From Oscillospiraceae bacterium (GTDB lineage Bacteria > Bacillota > Clostridia > Oscillospirales > Ruminococcaceae), in the NCBI GenBank assembly GCA_021199795.1, contig JAJQHJ010000013.1:62001-126000 (forward strand): DNA of 64,000 nucleotides. Direction: 5' to 3'. How positions within the stretch are numbered: position 1 is the first letter of the stretch; each line of letters opens with the position of its first letter. Of the stretch, positions 55,813-64,000 are shown in pieces. Below the pieces are notes generated by a model. That model did no database searches and was not told the origin of the DNA. It was given only the letters and a program-made list of their open reading frames with translations. The position numbers and the translations under genes were made by a program.

Positions 55813-57270
55813 TTATCCCTCGTAATCATTCATCTGATACGGGTCGTAGGCTTCGATCTGAGCGTTCAGCTCTGCTACATAGTATTCGAGCTGTTCGTTA
55901 TAGGCTTCCTTGACCTGTGCCCATGTGGAGGCATCAGCGGAGTCTGCAATTGACTCATACTTCTCGGTTACAGCCTGGAGCTTGTCGCCTAAACCTGAAT
56001 CATAAACAACGATGAGGTTCTCAGCGGAGGAAGCAAGTCTGTAGCACTCGTCGTACATGTCGAGCATTTCCTGAGTCCAGAGATATGTGTTCTCAAGCTG
56101 AAGTCTGTCGATTGAGACTACTGTCGGGTCGAGAACCTTGAATCTCATGCAAGCTGCCAGAAGCACAACTCCCTCAGGGTTCGATGCGCCCTGAACTATG
56201 CAGTAGCCGGATGCAGCCGACTCGGTGTAGTAGTAGCCGTCGCCATCGTCGTCACGAGGAAGCGGAACGAACATGAGCTCGCCCTCGGTTACATCGCCGA
56301 ATACAGCACTGATTTCAGAAACTGTGCCTGTGAATACCCAAGAACCACGGATGTAGAAGAGAAGAAGTCCCTCTTTCATGCCGCCGCCCTCGGTGCTGTT
56401 ACGGAGGCTCCAGCCGTTATTCCATCTGGGGTAGATGCAGTCGTTCTTGTTAAGATCGTAAAGAAGTGAAGCTGCACGCTCGATAGCAGCGGAATCTACG
56501 TTGATTTCATACTGCTGCGTCTCGGTGTTATAAACGATTATCGTCTCACCAGAGGAGTGCATGATGCCGTGGTTATAGCCCCATCCGTCGAGAGCATATC
56601 TGTCCTCGTCAGGATCGGAGAAGTCTACGCACATTTCATAGAACGCATCCCATGTCCACTCATCATTCCAATAAAGTTCAGCGGGATCGTCATAGCCCCA
56701 TTCCTCGATAACTCTTCTGTTATAAGCAACAACGTTGCCGAATGTGTTATCAAAGATGATTATGTAAGGTCTGTCCTTGATCGAGAAGTAGTTATAAGCA
56801 TAATCCTTCTCGTCTGCCCAAAGCGGGTCATCATAGTCCATGTAGTCGTCAACGGGGACGAACATGCCCTTGATGCATCTTGTCGGGAATACTTCGTTAT
56901 CTCCGGGATAGAAGTCGGGAGAGTTGGAAGCGAGGATGAGGGTTGCAAGCTCGTCATATCTTGTATCCCAAGTGCACTCGTCCCACTTGATTGCACAGCC
57001 GTACTTCTCCTGGAATGTCCAGTAACCTGAGTTGATGATTTCGTCCTCAGAATAGTTCTGCATTCCATCATACCAGGCGAACCATCTGACTGTGGAGCCT
57101 GTCGCCGCTGTTTCCTCAGCATCGGGAAGATAGATACCCGCTGCATTAAGGATATCCTCAGCATCCTGAGTATTGAATGTCAGCTGAACAACCTCACGTG
57201 ACGAGCTTCCACATCCGACCAGAGCCATTATCATAATTCCTGCCAGAAGCATCGCGATGGTTTTCTTCAT
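55813..57270 (-). CDS. Extracellular solute-binding lipoprotein (paralogue)
   Basis: A 485-residue lipoprotein (lipobox LVGC), a close tandem paralogue of 54186-55634. The same landmarks appear: WTFQEKYGCAIKWDE, WNDEWTWDAFYEMC, PLPRDDDGDG and GYCIVQGASNPEG. It differs mainly in the ~260-320 region, where binding specificity is often set. It has its own promoter and upstream dyad, so the two copies are separately transcribed but probably co-regulated. No transport partner is in the window. Confidence 0.82.
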   Translation of the reverse strand: MKKTIAMLLAGIMIMALVGCGSSSREVVQLTFNTQDAEDILNAAGIYLPDAEETAATGSTVRWFAWYDGMQNYSEDEIINSGYWTFQEKYGCAIKWDECTWDTRYDELATLILASNSPDFYPGDNEVFPTRCIKGMFVPVDDYMDYDDPLWADEKDYAYNYFSIKDRPYIIIFDNTFGNVVAYNRRVIEEWGYDDPAELYWNDEWTWDAFYEMCVDFSDPDEDRYALDGWGYNHGIMHSSGETIIVYNTETQQYEINVDSAAIERAASLLYDLNKNDCIYPRWNNGWSLRNSTEGGGMKEGLLLFYIRGSWVFTGTVSEISAVFGDVTEGELMFVPLPRDDDGDGYYYTESAASGYCIVQGASNPEGVVLLAACMRFKVLDPTVVSIDRLQLENTYLWTQEMLDMYDECYRLASSAENLIVVYDSGLGDKLQAVTEKYESIADSADASTWAQVKEAYNEQLEYYVAELNAQIEAYDPYQMNDYEG

Positions 57271-57413
57271 TACATTACCTCCTGTTTACCTGTGCCCAAG
57301 TAAATTTTTCGCTCTAAAAATTCAAAAACCGCGCTATCCGCACGGCTGTTTTCAACCCCGATTGTCCAAAAGAGAAAGGCGGAGGTACGAAAGTGAAATT
57401 TCAGTGCAAATTC

Positions 57414-57442
57414 ATTATACACCTTTTCACAAAACTTTGCAA
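57414..57442 (-). promoter_or_regulatory. Promoter of the second solute-binding gene
   Basis: On the minus strand TTGCAA (57442-57437) and TATAAT (57419-57414), spacer 17, giving a leader of about 140 nt. Confidence 0.8.
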
Positions 57443-57452
57443 CATGACATTA

Positions 57453-57482
57453 TGCACAAGATATGACGGCTGATTTTGTGCA
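57453..57482. promoter_or_regulatory. Dyad motif, copy 3
   Basis: TGCACAA-N16-TTGTGCA, again exactly ten bases upstream of the -35 box. A further GTGCAC follows at 57485. Confidence 0.6.
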
Positions 57483-57525
57483 TTGTGCACAGGTGGGCAT
57501 TGGAAATCTGTAACCCCATCGTAAC

Positions 57526-57554
57526 TTGACAATTTCACCATCTTAGAGTAATAT
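57526..57554 (+). promoter_or_regulatory. glmM-glmS promoter
   Basis: TTGACA at 57526-57531 and TAATAT at 57549-57554, spacer 17. The ~30-base leader excludes a glmS-type ribozyme ahead of glmM. Confidence 0.65.
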
Positions 57555-57589
57555 ATTATAATAGCATTTCTTGATAAGGGGTATTAGAT

Positions 57590-58963
57590 ATGTCTAAGTA
57601 TTTCGGAACTGATGGGTTTCGGGGCGAGGCTAACGTCGGGCTGACGGCTGAGCACGCATTTAAAGTAGGAAGATTCTTGGGGTGGTATTACACTGAGCTC
57701 AGAAGAAGAGCTGGCGACAATTCCCCTGCTAAAATAGTTATAGGAAAAGACACAAGGCGTTCAAGCTATATGTTTGAATATTCTCTCGGAGGAGGCTTGA
57801 CTGCTTCCGGAGCGGATGCATATCTTCTCCACGTAACGACCACTCCGTCTGTAGCGCACGTCGTTGCAACTGAAGATTTCGACTGCGGAATCATGATTTC
57901 TGCAAGCCATAATCCCTATTACGACAACGGCATCAAGCTTATAGGCACAAGCGGCGAAAAGATGGACGAGGAGGTCATAAGCCTGGTTGAAGACTACCTC
58001 GACGGCAAGCTCCATGTTTTTGGAGAGGACTATCCGGAGATTCCTTTTGCACATAAGACCGAGATCGGAAGAACCGTCGACTACATCGAGGGCAGGAACC
58101 GTTACATAGGCTATCTTATTTCGCTTGGAATGTTCTCGTTCAGAGGGGTTAAAGTCGGTCTCGACTGCGCAAATGGCGCAAGCTGGCATATTGCAAAGGC
58201 TGTTTTCGACGCCCTTGGTGCCAAGACCTATGCCATCAACACCGAGCCGAACGGGTTCAACATAAACGACAATGCAGGTTCAACCCATATCGAGGCACTG
58301 CAGAAGCATGTTTTTGAAAACCATCTGGACGTCGGTTTTGCCTATGACGGCGACGCGGACAGATGCATAGCTGTTGACGAAAATGGAAATGTCGTCACCG
58401 GCGACCACATCCTCTATATCTGCGGAAAGTATATGTGCTCCCGTGGTGAGCTTGAAAACAACACCGTTGTCACAACGGTTATGTCTAACCTCGGGCTCTA
58501 CAAGGCTTTTGACCGCGAGGAAATCGACTATGCAAAGACCGCTGTCGGAGACAAATATGTCTATGAATACATGAGCAGTAACGGTTGCCGCCTCGGTGGT
58601 GAGCAGTCAGGGCACATCATCTTCTCGAAATATGCGGGGACAGGTGACGGAATTCTGACGAGCTTGAAGCTGATGGAAGTGATGCTTTCCGAAAAGAAGA
58701 CGCTTTCCCAGCTTTGTGAGGGACTTCTCATCTATCCGCAGGTGCTGGTTAATGTAAAAGTAGCTGATAAAGAGGCAACTCTAAGCGATCCCAAAGTAAA
58801 AGAGGCAATTGAAAAGGCAACAGAATCACTCGGAGATAGTGGAAGAATATTAGTCAGAGCTTCCGGAACCGAACCGTTAGTTCGAGTGATGGCTGAGGCG
58901 GAGACGGAAGAGTTATGCAGAAAGTATACTGATGATATCGTATCAGTAATAGAGGGAGGTTAA
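57590..58963 (+). CDS. glmM: Phosphoglucosamine mutase
   Basis: A 457-residue alpha-D-phosphohexomutase that converts glucosamine-6-phosphate to glucosamine-1-phosphate for peptidoglycan precursors. The N-terminal FGTDGFRGEANVGLT is typical of GlmM. The phosphoserine loop is MISASHNP (Ser106), metal binding is DGDADRC, sugar binding is GGEQSGHI, and RASGTEPLVRVM is the phosphate loop. It is followed after three bases by glmS, so the two consecutive amino-sugar steps are in one operon. Confidence 0.95.
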   Translation: MSKYFGTDGFRGEANVGLTAEHAFKVGRFLGWYYTELRRRAGDNSPAKIVIGKDTRRSSYMFEYSLGGGLTASGADAYLLHVTTTPSVAHVVATEDFDCGIMISASHNPYYDNGIKLIGTSGEKMDEEVISLVEDYLDGKLHVFGEDYPEIPFAHKTEIGRTVDYIEGRNRYIGYLISLGMFSFRGVKVGLDCANGASWHIAKAVFDALGAKTYAINTEPNGFNINDNAGSTHIEALQKHVFENHLDVGFAYDGDADRCIAVDENGNVVTGDHILYICGKYMCSRGELENNTVVTTVMSNLGLYKAFDREEIDYAKTAVGDKYVYEYMSSNGCRLGGEQSGHIIFSKYAGTGDGILTSLKLMEVMLSEKKTLSQLCEGLLIYPQVLVNVKVADKEATLSDPKVKEAIEKATESLGDSGRILVRASGTEPLVRVMAEAETEELCRKYTDDIVSVIEGG

Positions 58964-58966
58964 GCT

Positions 58967-60805
58967 ATGTGTGGAATAGTCGGATATTCGGGGCTTAAGC
59001 AGGCGGCACCGATACTTCTGGATGGGCTTTCGAGGTTGGAGTATAGGGGCTACGACTCTGCCGGAATTGCTGTTCGGGATGGCGACGGGGATATCAACGT
59101 CGTCAAGGCTAAGGGCAGGCTGAGTGTCCTCATAGAGAAGACAGATTCGGGAAAAAGTCTTTCCGGCACGTGCGGAGTCGGTCACACAAGATGGGCGACT
59201 CACGGGGCACCGTCCGAAATAAACGCTCACCCTCACCGCTCGGATGACGGAAACGTCGTCGGAATCCACAACGGAATCATCGAGAACTACAAGGAGCTTA
59301 AAGAGCTTCTCGAAAAGAACGGCTACAGCTTCTACTCCTCGACCGACACCGAGGTCGCCATCAAGCTTATAGATTACTATTATAAAAAAGGCTCGGGAAA
59401 CCCTATTGATGCTTTGACCCGTGCCATGACCAGAATTTCCGGCTCCTATTCGTTTGCGATTCTCTTTAAAGACTGCCCGAACGAGATTTTCGCCGCACGT
59501 AAAGACAGCCCGATTATTGTTGGAGTCAATGGTGATGAATCGTTCCTGGCTTCCGATGTCCCGGCTATCTTAAAGTACACCCGAAGCGTCTATTACATCG
59601 GAAACTATGAGATTGCGCACCTCCACGGCGGAGCAGTCGACTTCTACAACATCGACGGCGAGAAGATTGAGAAAGAGCCAAGCGAGATCAAGTGGGATGC
59701 CGCAACTGCCGAGAAAGCCGGCTACGAACACTTCATGATCAAAGAGATCCACGAACAGCCGGAAGCAGTCAAAAACACTCTTTCGTCTGTCATTCATGGA
59801 GGGAAAATCGACCTCAGCTCTGTTGGCATTTCGGACGAGGAGCTCAAGTCGATCAGTCAGATTTACATAGTCGCATGTGGTTCCGCTTATCATGTCGGGG
59901 CTGTTATGCAGTATGTCATAGAAGACCTGGCGGGAATCCCCGTCAGGGTTGAGCTTGCTTCCGAGTTCAGGTATCGCAAACCGGTGCTCGACAAGAACGG
60001 GCTCTGCATCATTATCAGCCAGTCGGGAGAGACTGCGGACAGCCTGGCGGCTTTGAGGGAAGCCAAGAGCCGTGGGCTCAGAACCCTTGCCATAGTAAAT
60101 GTTGTCGGAAGCTCAATTGCAAGAGAGGCGGACAACGTCTTCTACACCCTTGCAGGTCCCGAGATAGCAGTTGCAACCACCAAGGCTTATTCGTCACAGC
60201 TGGTTGCAGGATATACCTTTGCAGTGCAATTAGCCTTGGTTTTGGGCAGGATTGACGAGACCAGGTATTCAGATCTGATTGCCGAGCTCCTCACTCTTCC
60301 CGAGAAAATCGAGAAAATCTTAGAAGATAAGGAGAGACTCCAGTGGTTTGCCGCGAAGCAGTCTTCATCTACGGATATATTCTTCATCGGACGTGGCATC
60401 GACTATGCTATAAGTCTTGAGGGCAGCCTCAAGATGAAAGAGATTTCCTACATCCACTCTGAATCCTATGCCGCCGGCGAGCTCAAGCACGGTGCTATAA
60501 GCCTTATCGAGGACGGAACCCTGGTTGTCGGGTGTCTGACGCAGAGCGAGCTCTATGAGAAGACAGTCAGCAATATGGTTGAGTGCCAAAGTAGGGGTGC
60601 CTACCTCATGGCGGTCACCACCGAGGGCAACTACAACACCGAGGACATAGCCGATTTCACCGTCTATATTCCCGAAACCGATTCGCACTTTGCGGCATCG
60701 TTGGCAGTGGTTCCACTTCAGCTGATGAGCTACTACGTCTCATTGGCTAAGGGATTAGATGTCGATAAGCCGAGGAATCTGGCGAAGAGCGTGACTGTTG
60801 AGTAA
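58967..60805 (+). CDS. glmS: Glutamine-fructose-6-phosphate aminotransferase (isomerizing)
   Basis: A 612-residue GlmS that makes glucosamine-6-phosphate, the entry step of amino-sugar synthesis. The N-terminal glutaminase starts MCGIVGYSG with nucleophile Cys2 after Met removal, and has RWATHGAPSEINAHPH. Two SIS isomerase domains follow (SQSGETADSLAALREAK and ESYAAGELKHGAISLIE). The C-terminal PRNLAKSVTVE is the family end. AGGGAGG precedes the ATG. No glmS ribozyme can fit in the three-base gap after glmM. Confidence 0.97.
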   Translation: MCGIVGYSGLKQAAPILLDGLSRLEYRGYDSAGIAVRDGDGDINVVKAKGRLSVLIEKTDSGKSLSGTCGVGHTRWATHGAPSEINAHPHRSDDGNVVGIHNGIIENYKELKELLEKNGYSFYSSTDTEVAIKLIDYYYKKGSGNPIDALTRAMTRISGSYSFAILFKDCPNEIFAARKDSPIIVGVNGDESFLASDVPAILKYTRSVYYIGNYEIAHLHGGAVDFYNIDGEKIEKEPSEIKWDAATAEKAGYEHFMIKEIHEQPEAVKNTLSSVIHGGKIDLSSVGISDEELKSISQIYIVACGSAYHVGAVMQYVIEDLAGIPVRVELASEFRYRKPVLDKNGLCIIISQSGETADSLAALREAKSRGLRTLAIVNVVGSSIAREADNVFYTLAGPEIAVATTKAYSSQLVAGYTFAVQLALVLGRIDETRYSDLIAELLTLPEKIEKILEDKERLQWFAAKQSSSTDIFFIGRGIDYAISLEGSLKMKEISYIHSESYAAGELKHGAISLIEDGTLVVGCLTQSELYEKTVSNMVECQSRGAYLMAVTTEGNYNTEDIADFTVYIPETDSHFAASLAVVPLQLMSYYVSLAKGLDVDKPRNLAKSVTVE

Positions 60806-60810
60806 AATAT

Positions 60811-60842
60811 AAGAGCGACCGGAATGGGTCGCTCTTTTTTTA
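60811..60842 (+). terminator. Terminator of glmM-glmS
   Basis: AAGAGCGACC and GGTCGCTCTT arms with a short loop, then a seven-T tract; convergent with the methyltransferase gene. Confidence 0.88.
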
Positions 60843-60845
60843 TTC

Positions 60846-61961
60846 TCAAGTATAATACTGATACAGCCAGCACCTTATCATGCCGTTATACAGCTTACGT
60901 CTCTTATCGGCTTTTTTGCCGAAGAGGCGTTCAAATTCTTCGTGAGGGGAGATTATATAGCAGGGGCGGTCTTTCGACGGTGCGAGAACCTGTCCCATCA
61001 CTTTATAAAGCTCCTCGGCTTCCTTGAGTTCAAGGAGGCGTTCGCCATAGGGTGGGTTGCAGACGGTTATTGTGCCGTCCTTGGGCTTAAAGTTCTTTAT
61101 ATCCGCTTTCGTGGCTCTGATATAGTCACCCACTCCTGCAAGCTTTGAGTTCTGGATGGTCAGGGCTATTGCCCTCTCGTCGATATCTGAACCGGTTCCG
61201 GTGAAGCCACCTGAAAGGTTTGCCTGCTCACGGGCTGAATCTCTTTCAGTCTTCCAGATGCCTTTCGGGACGCTTTCCCAGCTTTCGGCGGAGAAGTGGC
61301 GCATGAGTCCAGGGGCTATTCTCATGGATTTGTATGCCGACTCGATAAGGAGCGTTCCGCTTCCGCACATCGGGTCTACAACCTGGCTTCCGGTTTTGAC
61401 GTGGGCAAAATCTGCGATTGCAGCGGCTAGGGTTTCTTTTATAGGAGCCTCGTTAGCGTCCTTTCTGTAGCCGCGCTTGTGGAGACCAATTCCGGAGGTG
61501 TCGAGATAGATTGTGCACCTGTCCTTATAGATATTGAACTGGATCTGATGGAGTGCGCCTGTTTCCTCGAAACGCTCGATCCCATATTTACGCGACAGCC
61601 TTGTGACTGCTGCCTTTTTTATTATCGACTGGCAATCGGGGATGCTGTGGAGCTGGGAATTGAGGGAGCTTCCCTTGACCGGAAAGCGGTCGTATTTTCC
61701 GATGAAATTCTCAAACGGCAGGGCTTTCACGCCCTGGAAAAGCTGCTCAAACGTCTTAGCCTCAAAGCTTCCAAGCTCGATCATCACTCTTTCGGCGGTT
61801 GAAAGCCGGATATTTGCCCGGGCTAACATGTTTATATCGCCATCAAACGAGATTCTGCCGTCGGAAACAGTCAGGTTCTCGCCACCTATTCTCTTAATCT
61901 CAAAGGACAACACGCTTTCCACGCCGAAAAGGCAGGGGCAGCAGTATCTTATCCCATCCAT
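60846..61961 (-). CDS. RlmL-like class I rRNA methyltransferase with THUMP domain
   Basis: About 371 residues. An N-terminal ferredoxin-like/THUMP RNA-binding domain (GVESVLSFEIKRIG, residues 13-150) precedes a Rossmann methyltransferase with VDPMCGSGTLLIE (SAM binding) and the NPPYGERL amino-methylation motif. It matches the YpsC/RlmL family, which methylates N2 of a 23S rRNA guanine. ATG 61961 is chosen (GAGGTG upstream). The penicillin-binding protein gene ends 18 bases upstream, so they are probably cotranscribed. Confidence 0.9.
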   Translation of the reverse strand: MDGIRYCCPCLFGVESVLSFEIKRIGGENLTVSDGRISFDGDINMLARANIRLSTAERVMIELGSFEAKTFEQLFQGVKALPFENFIGKYDRFPVKGSSLNSQLHSIPDCQSIIKKAAVTRLSRKYGIERFEETGALHQIQFNIYKDRCTIYLDTSGIGLHKRGYRKDANEAPIKETLAAAIADFAHVKTGSQVVDPMCGSGTLLIESAYKSMRIAPGLMRHFSAESWESVPKGIWKTERDSAREQANLSGGFTGTGSDIDERAIALTIQNSKLAGVGDYIRATKADIKNFKPKDGTITVCNPPYGERLLELKEAEELYKVMGQVLAPSKDRPCYIISPHEEFERLFGKKADKRRKLYNGMIRCWLYQYYT

Positions 61962-61979
61962 CAAAACACCTCAAATGCT

Positions 61980-64000
61980 TTAGTAAAATTCTCTTAATAT
62001 CTCTGTTATATACGTGTAGTTGTTTCCGGTCAGTTCGATATAATCGTTCAGGTCGACGCCGTCGGTTACAATGCAGGCGGTGGAGCTGGAAGAGAGAGCT
62101 GAAAGCGTCTCGTCAAGCTCGGTGACCTCATGGACGCCTGAGCAGGTTGCCGGGATATTTGTCTTCTTGTAATATCCTATGGCTGTGCTTGTGCAGTTGC
62201 TTCCGGCAATGAGACCGGTTTCTGTGCAGTATTCACGGGTTACAACCGATGAGCATGTGTCAAACGTCGTGACTTCGCCTGCGTCGGCAATGTCTCCGAA
62301 AATGTTCTTCCACATGACTGCCGAACCGTAGCAGTTGTCTGTATCAATCTCCTCGGGAGTATCATAGCCAATCCAGAGACCGGTTACATATTCAGGGGTG
62401 CAGCCGATGAACCAGAGGTCGCACCAGTCCTGGGTGGTACCGGTTTTTGCGATGAGTTCAACGTTGTCAAGCTTGGCGTTGCGGGCAGTTCCTCTTGAAG
62501 AGGAGACAACCGATTCAAGCATTCTGTTCATGACATATGCAGTAGATTCCTCGATGACCTGCTCGCCGGCATAAGAGTATGAATAGATAGCGTCGCCTGA
62601 GCTGTCGAGGATTCTTGTAATGAATGTAGACTCATAATACTTTCCGCCGTTGCCGAAAATCTGGTATGCGGCAACCATGTCCTGGAGAGTTACGCCATCT
62701 GTAAGTGCACCTACCGACATAGGCGAACGTGCGACGTCTGTCAGACCGTCATCATAGAGTACAAGTGTGCTCAGATGGAGCCTGTAGTAAAGGAACTCAA
62801 AGCAGGTGCTTGGGCTCAATAGCTCGACAAGCTGGGCAGCACCGGTGTTGAGGGAGCGTTGCAGATTGTTTGCCACTGTGTTGTATTCCTTTGACCAGGA
62901 GGAGGTGTAGGCACCGCTCGTGGAGTAGTTTCTCGGCCATACAAGATAGCCGTTTTCCGAGCTGGAATCTTCAATAAGAAGCGGGACATCCAGAAGCAGC
63001 GACGACCATGTTACAAGGTCATTTTCAATTGCCAGTGAATAGGATGCAAGAGGCTTGATTGAAGAACCGGGCTGCCTCGTAGACATCGTGGCACGGTTGA
63101 GTCCCAAGGGGCTCTCTTTCTCGCCTACTCCTCCGACTACTGCTAAGACCTGTCCCGAATAGTTCATGCAGATGAATGCACTCTGCGGGATGTCCTCATT
63201 TCCGTCCTCGGAGAATGTGTAGAGGTCGAGATATTTCTCCTCAAGCTCAATCTGGGCATCAAGGTCGACACAGCAGTAAATCTTGTAGCCGCCTGAGCAG
63301 AGCTCAGTGTATGCTTCGTTCCAGGTCTCATAGCCATAGTAGCTCATGAAGTAGTCGACCGCCTGATAGATTACGGCATCGACATAATATGACGAAACGT
63401 CGTCGAAATTGTCGTAAGCCGAAAGGGTGGATGTATCTACTTCTTCACTTGATGACGAGTTATAATCCATACTTCCAACGAGGTTCAGCTCTTCATTTAT
63501 AGCCTCTTCATACTCCTCTGTCGAGATAGCTCCATTTTCGAGCATCTGATCGAGGATATATACACGTCTTTCATAGTTTTTCTCAGGGAAGTTTATCGGG
63601 TCGTTATTGTACGGGCTCTTGGTGATAGCAGCTATACATGCCGACTCGGCAAGCGTCAGCTGGCTTACATCCTTATTGAAGTAGTAGTTAGCCGCCGCCT
63701 GGACGCCGTAGATATTATTGTTAAGAGGAACAAGGTTTAAGTATGCCTCAAGGATGTCGTCTTTTGAGTAGTTCTTCTCAAGCTGGACTGCACGGTAAAT
63801 CTCACGGAGCTTTCTTTGAACGCCCTCGATTCCGGAGGCTTCATCATCGCCGGTTATCTGCTTGACCGTCTGCTGAGTGATGGACGAAGCACCTCTTACG
63901 TCTCCTTTGACGAAGATTTCAACAACTGCCGAAGCGATTCCATAGAAATCAACGCCGTCGTGGCTATAGAATCTCTCGTCCTCTGAATAGACGAATGCGT
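61980..64000 (-). CDS. Class A penicillin-binding protein, N-terminus beyond the window
   Basis: The frame stays open from the stop at 61980 to the right edge, so 673 codons are visible and the start lies outside. At the edge is the GT51 glycosyltransferase (EDERFYSHDGVD with catalytic Glu, GASSITQQ, then the KSPYNNDPINFPEK linker motif). The transpeptidase has SSIK (nucleophile Ser), SLN and KTG (AKTGTTQDW), all intact. A C-terminal tail with TGLIAGSNC ends the protein. It polymerises and cross-links peptidoglycan outside the membrane, PBP1A type. A DNA start is not visible, so length and signal anchor cannot be given. Confidence 0.92.
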   Translation of the reverse strand, partial: AFVYSEDERFYSHDGVDFYGIASAVVEIFVKGDVRGASSITQQTVKQITGDDEASGIEGVQRKLREIYRAVQLEKNYSKDDILEAYLNLVPLNNNIYGVQAAANYYFNKDVSQLTLAESACIAAITKSPYNNDPINFPEKNYERRVYILDQMLENGAISTEEYEEAINEELNLVGSMDYNSSSSEEVDTSTLSAYDNFDDVSSYYVDAVIYQAVDYFMSYYGYETWNEAYTELCSGGYKIYCCVDLDAQIELEEKYLDLYTFSEDGNEDIPQSAFICMNYSGQVLAVVGGVGEKESPLGLNRATMSTRQPGSSIKPLASYSLAIENDLVTWSSLLLDVPLLIEDSSSENGYLVWPRNYSTSGAYTSSWSKEYNTVANNLQRSLNTGAAQLVELLSPSTCFEFLYYRLHLSTLVLYDDGLTDVARSPMSVGALTDGVTLQDMVAAYQIFGNGGKYYESTFITRILDSSGDAIYSYSYAGEQVIEESTAYVMNRMLESVVSSSRGTARNAKLDNVELIAKTGTTQDWCDLWFIGCTPEYVTGLWIGYDTPEEIDTDNCYGSAVMWKNIFGDIADAGEVTTFDTCSSVVTREYCTETGLIAGSNCTSTAIGYYKKTNIPATCSGVHEVTELDETLSALSSSSTACIVTDGVDLNDYIELTGNNYTYITEILREFY

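Noticed and set aside
57482-57590. glmS ribozyme
   Set aside because: Only ~30 bases lie between the promoter and glmM, and three bases between glmM and glmS; no ribozyme core is present.

Overview
The window reads as the chromosome of a spore-forming, anaerobic gut Clostridium-type Firmicute, most like Oscillospiraceae/Ruminococcus relatives. The evidence is a germination protease gene (gpr) divergent from rpsT, acetate kinase, a BioY biotin transporter, a GH26 mannanase-like lipoprotein and a GH51 arabinofuranosidase, many TTGACA/TATAAT promoters with 17-bp spacers, AGGAGG-type ribosome binding sites, and short dispersed hairpin repeats. Base composition is moderate, with AT-rich islands at 75-1106 and 28081-29950. 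No rRNA, tRNA, CRISPR array, transposase or prophage was seen.

Layout. 1-2402: small accessory island (DUF4236 protein, MntA-HepT toxin-antitoxin pair, TM2 protein). 2592-5504: copper-responsive csoR-copA operon with two CsoR operators and a CopA carrying a C-terminal CopZ-like domain. 5606-8402: two alpha/beta hydrolases and an ATP-grasp enzyme. 8574-14379: two very large FtsX-type permeases and an ABC ATPase. 14426-19319 (minus): nadE, DUF1294, ackA, tmcAL, ogg, DUF6062. 19424-22570: ECF-type sigma factor with its own ECF-like promoter and two paralogous membrane proteins, each with three copies of one extracytoplasmic repeat. 23067-27994: rlmB, a P-type-ATPase-like protein that has lost its catalytic motifs, and a lipoprotein. 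28081-29950: NgoPII-type restriction-modification pair. 30017-30839: smpB and tmRNA. 31527-35433 (minus): FtsX permease and HlyD-like adaptor. 35652-40274: bioY with a GH26 lipoprotein, HD protein, arabinofuranosidase. 40526-46189: prfC, a candidate minus-strand ncRNA, ktrB-ktrA-MATE. 46220-51887 (minus): secreted beta-helix-like protein, aspS, hisS, mgsA, with a T-box-like terminator between mgsA and hisS. 52066-53984: lipoprotein, rpsT, gpr. 54186-57270 (minus): tandem solute-binding lipoproteins. 57590-60805: glmM-glmS. 60846-64000 (minus): RlmL-like methyltransferase and a class A penicillin-binding protein cut by the right edge.

Most striking. (1) The R-M pair belongs to a family known to act on GGCC, and GGCC is nearly absent from the whole window (four sites found by eye). 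(2) 23973-26516 aligns with a heavy-metal P-type ATPase core but lacks the DKTGT, TGDN, GDGxND and CPC signatures. (3) The sigma factor and its twin triple-repeat membrane proteins look like an uncharacterised signalling module. (4) A 29-30 bp dyad lies upstream of the promoters of three secreted-protein genes. (5) A well-formed minus-strand promoter drives transcription into a structured region ending in a terminator between prfC and ktrB.
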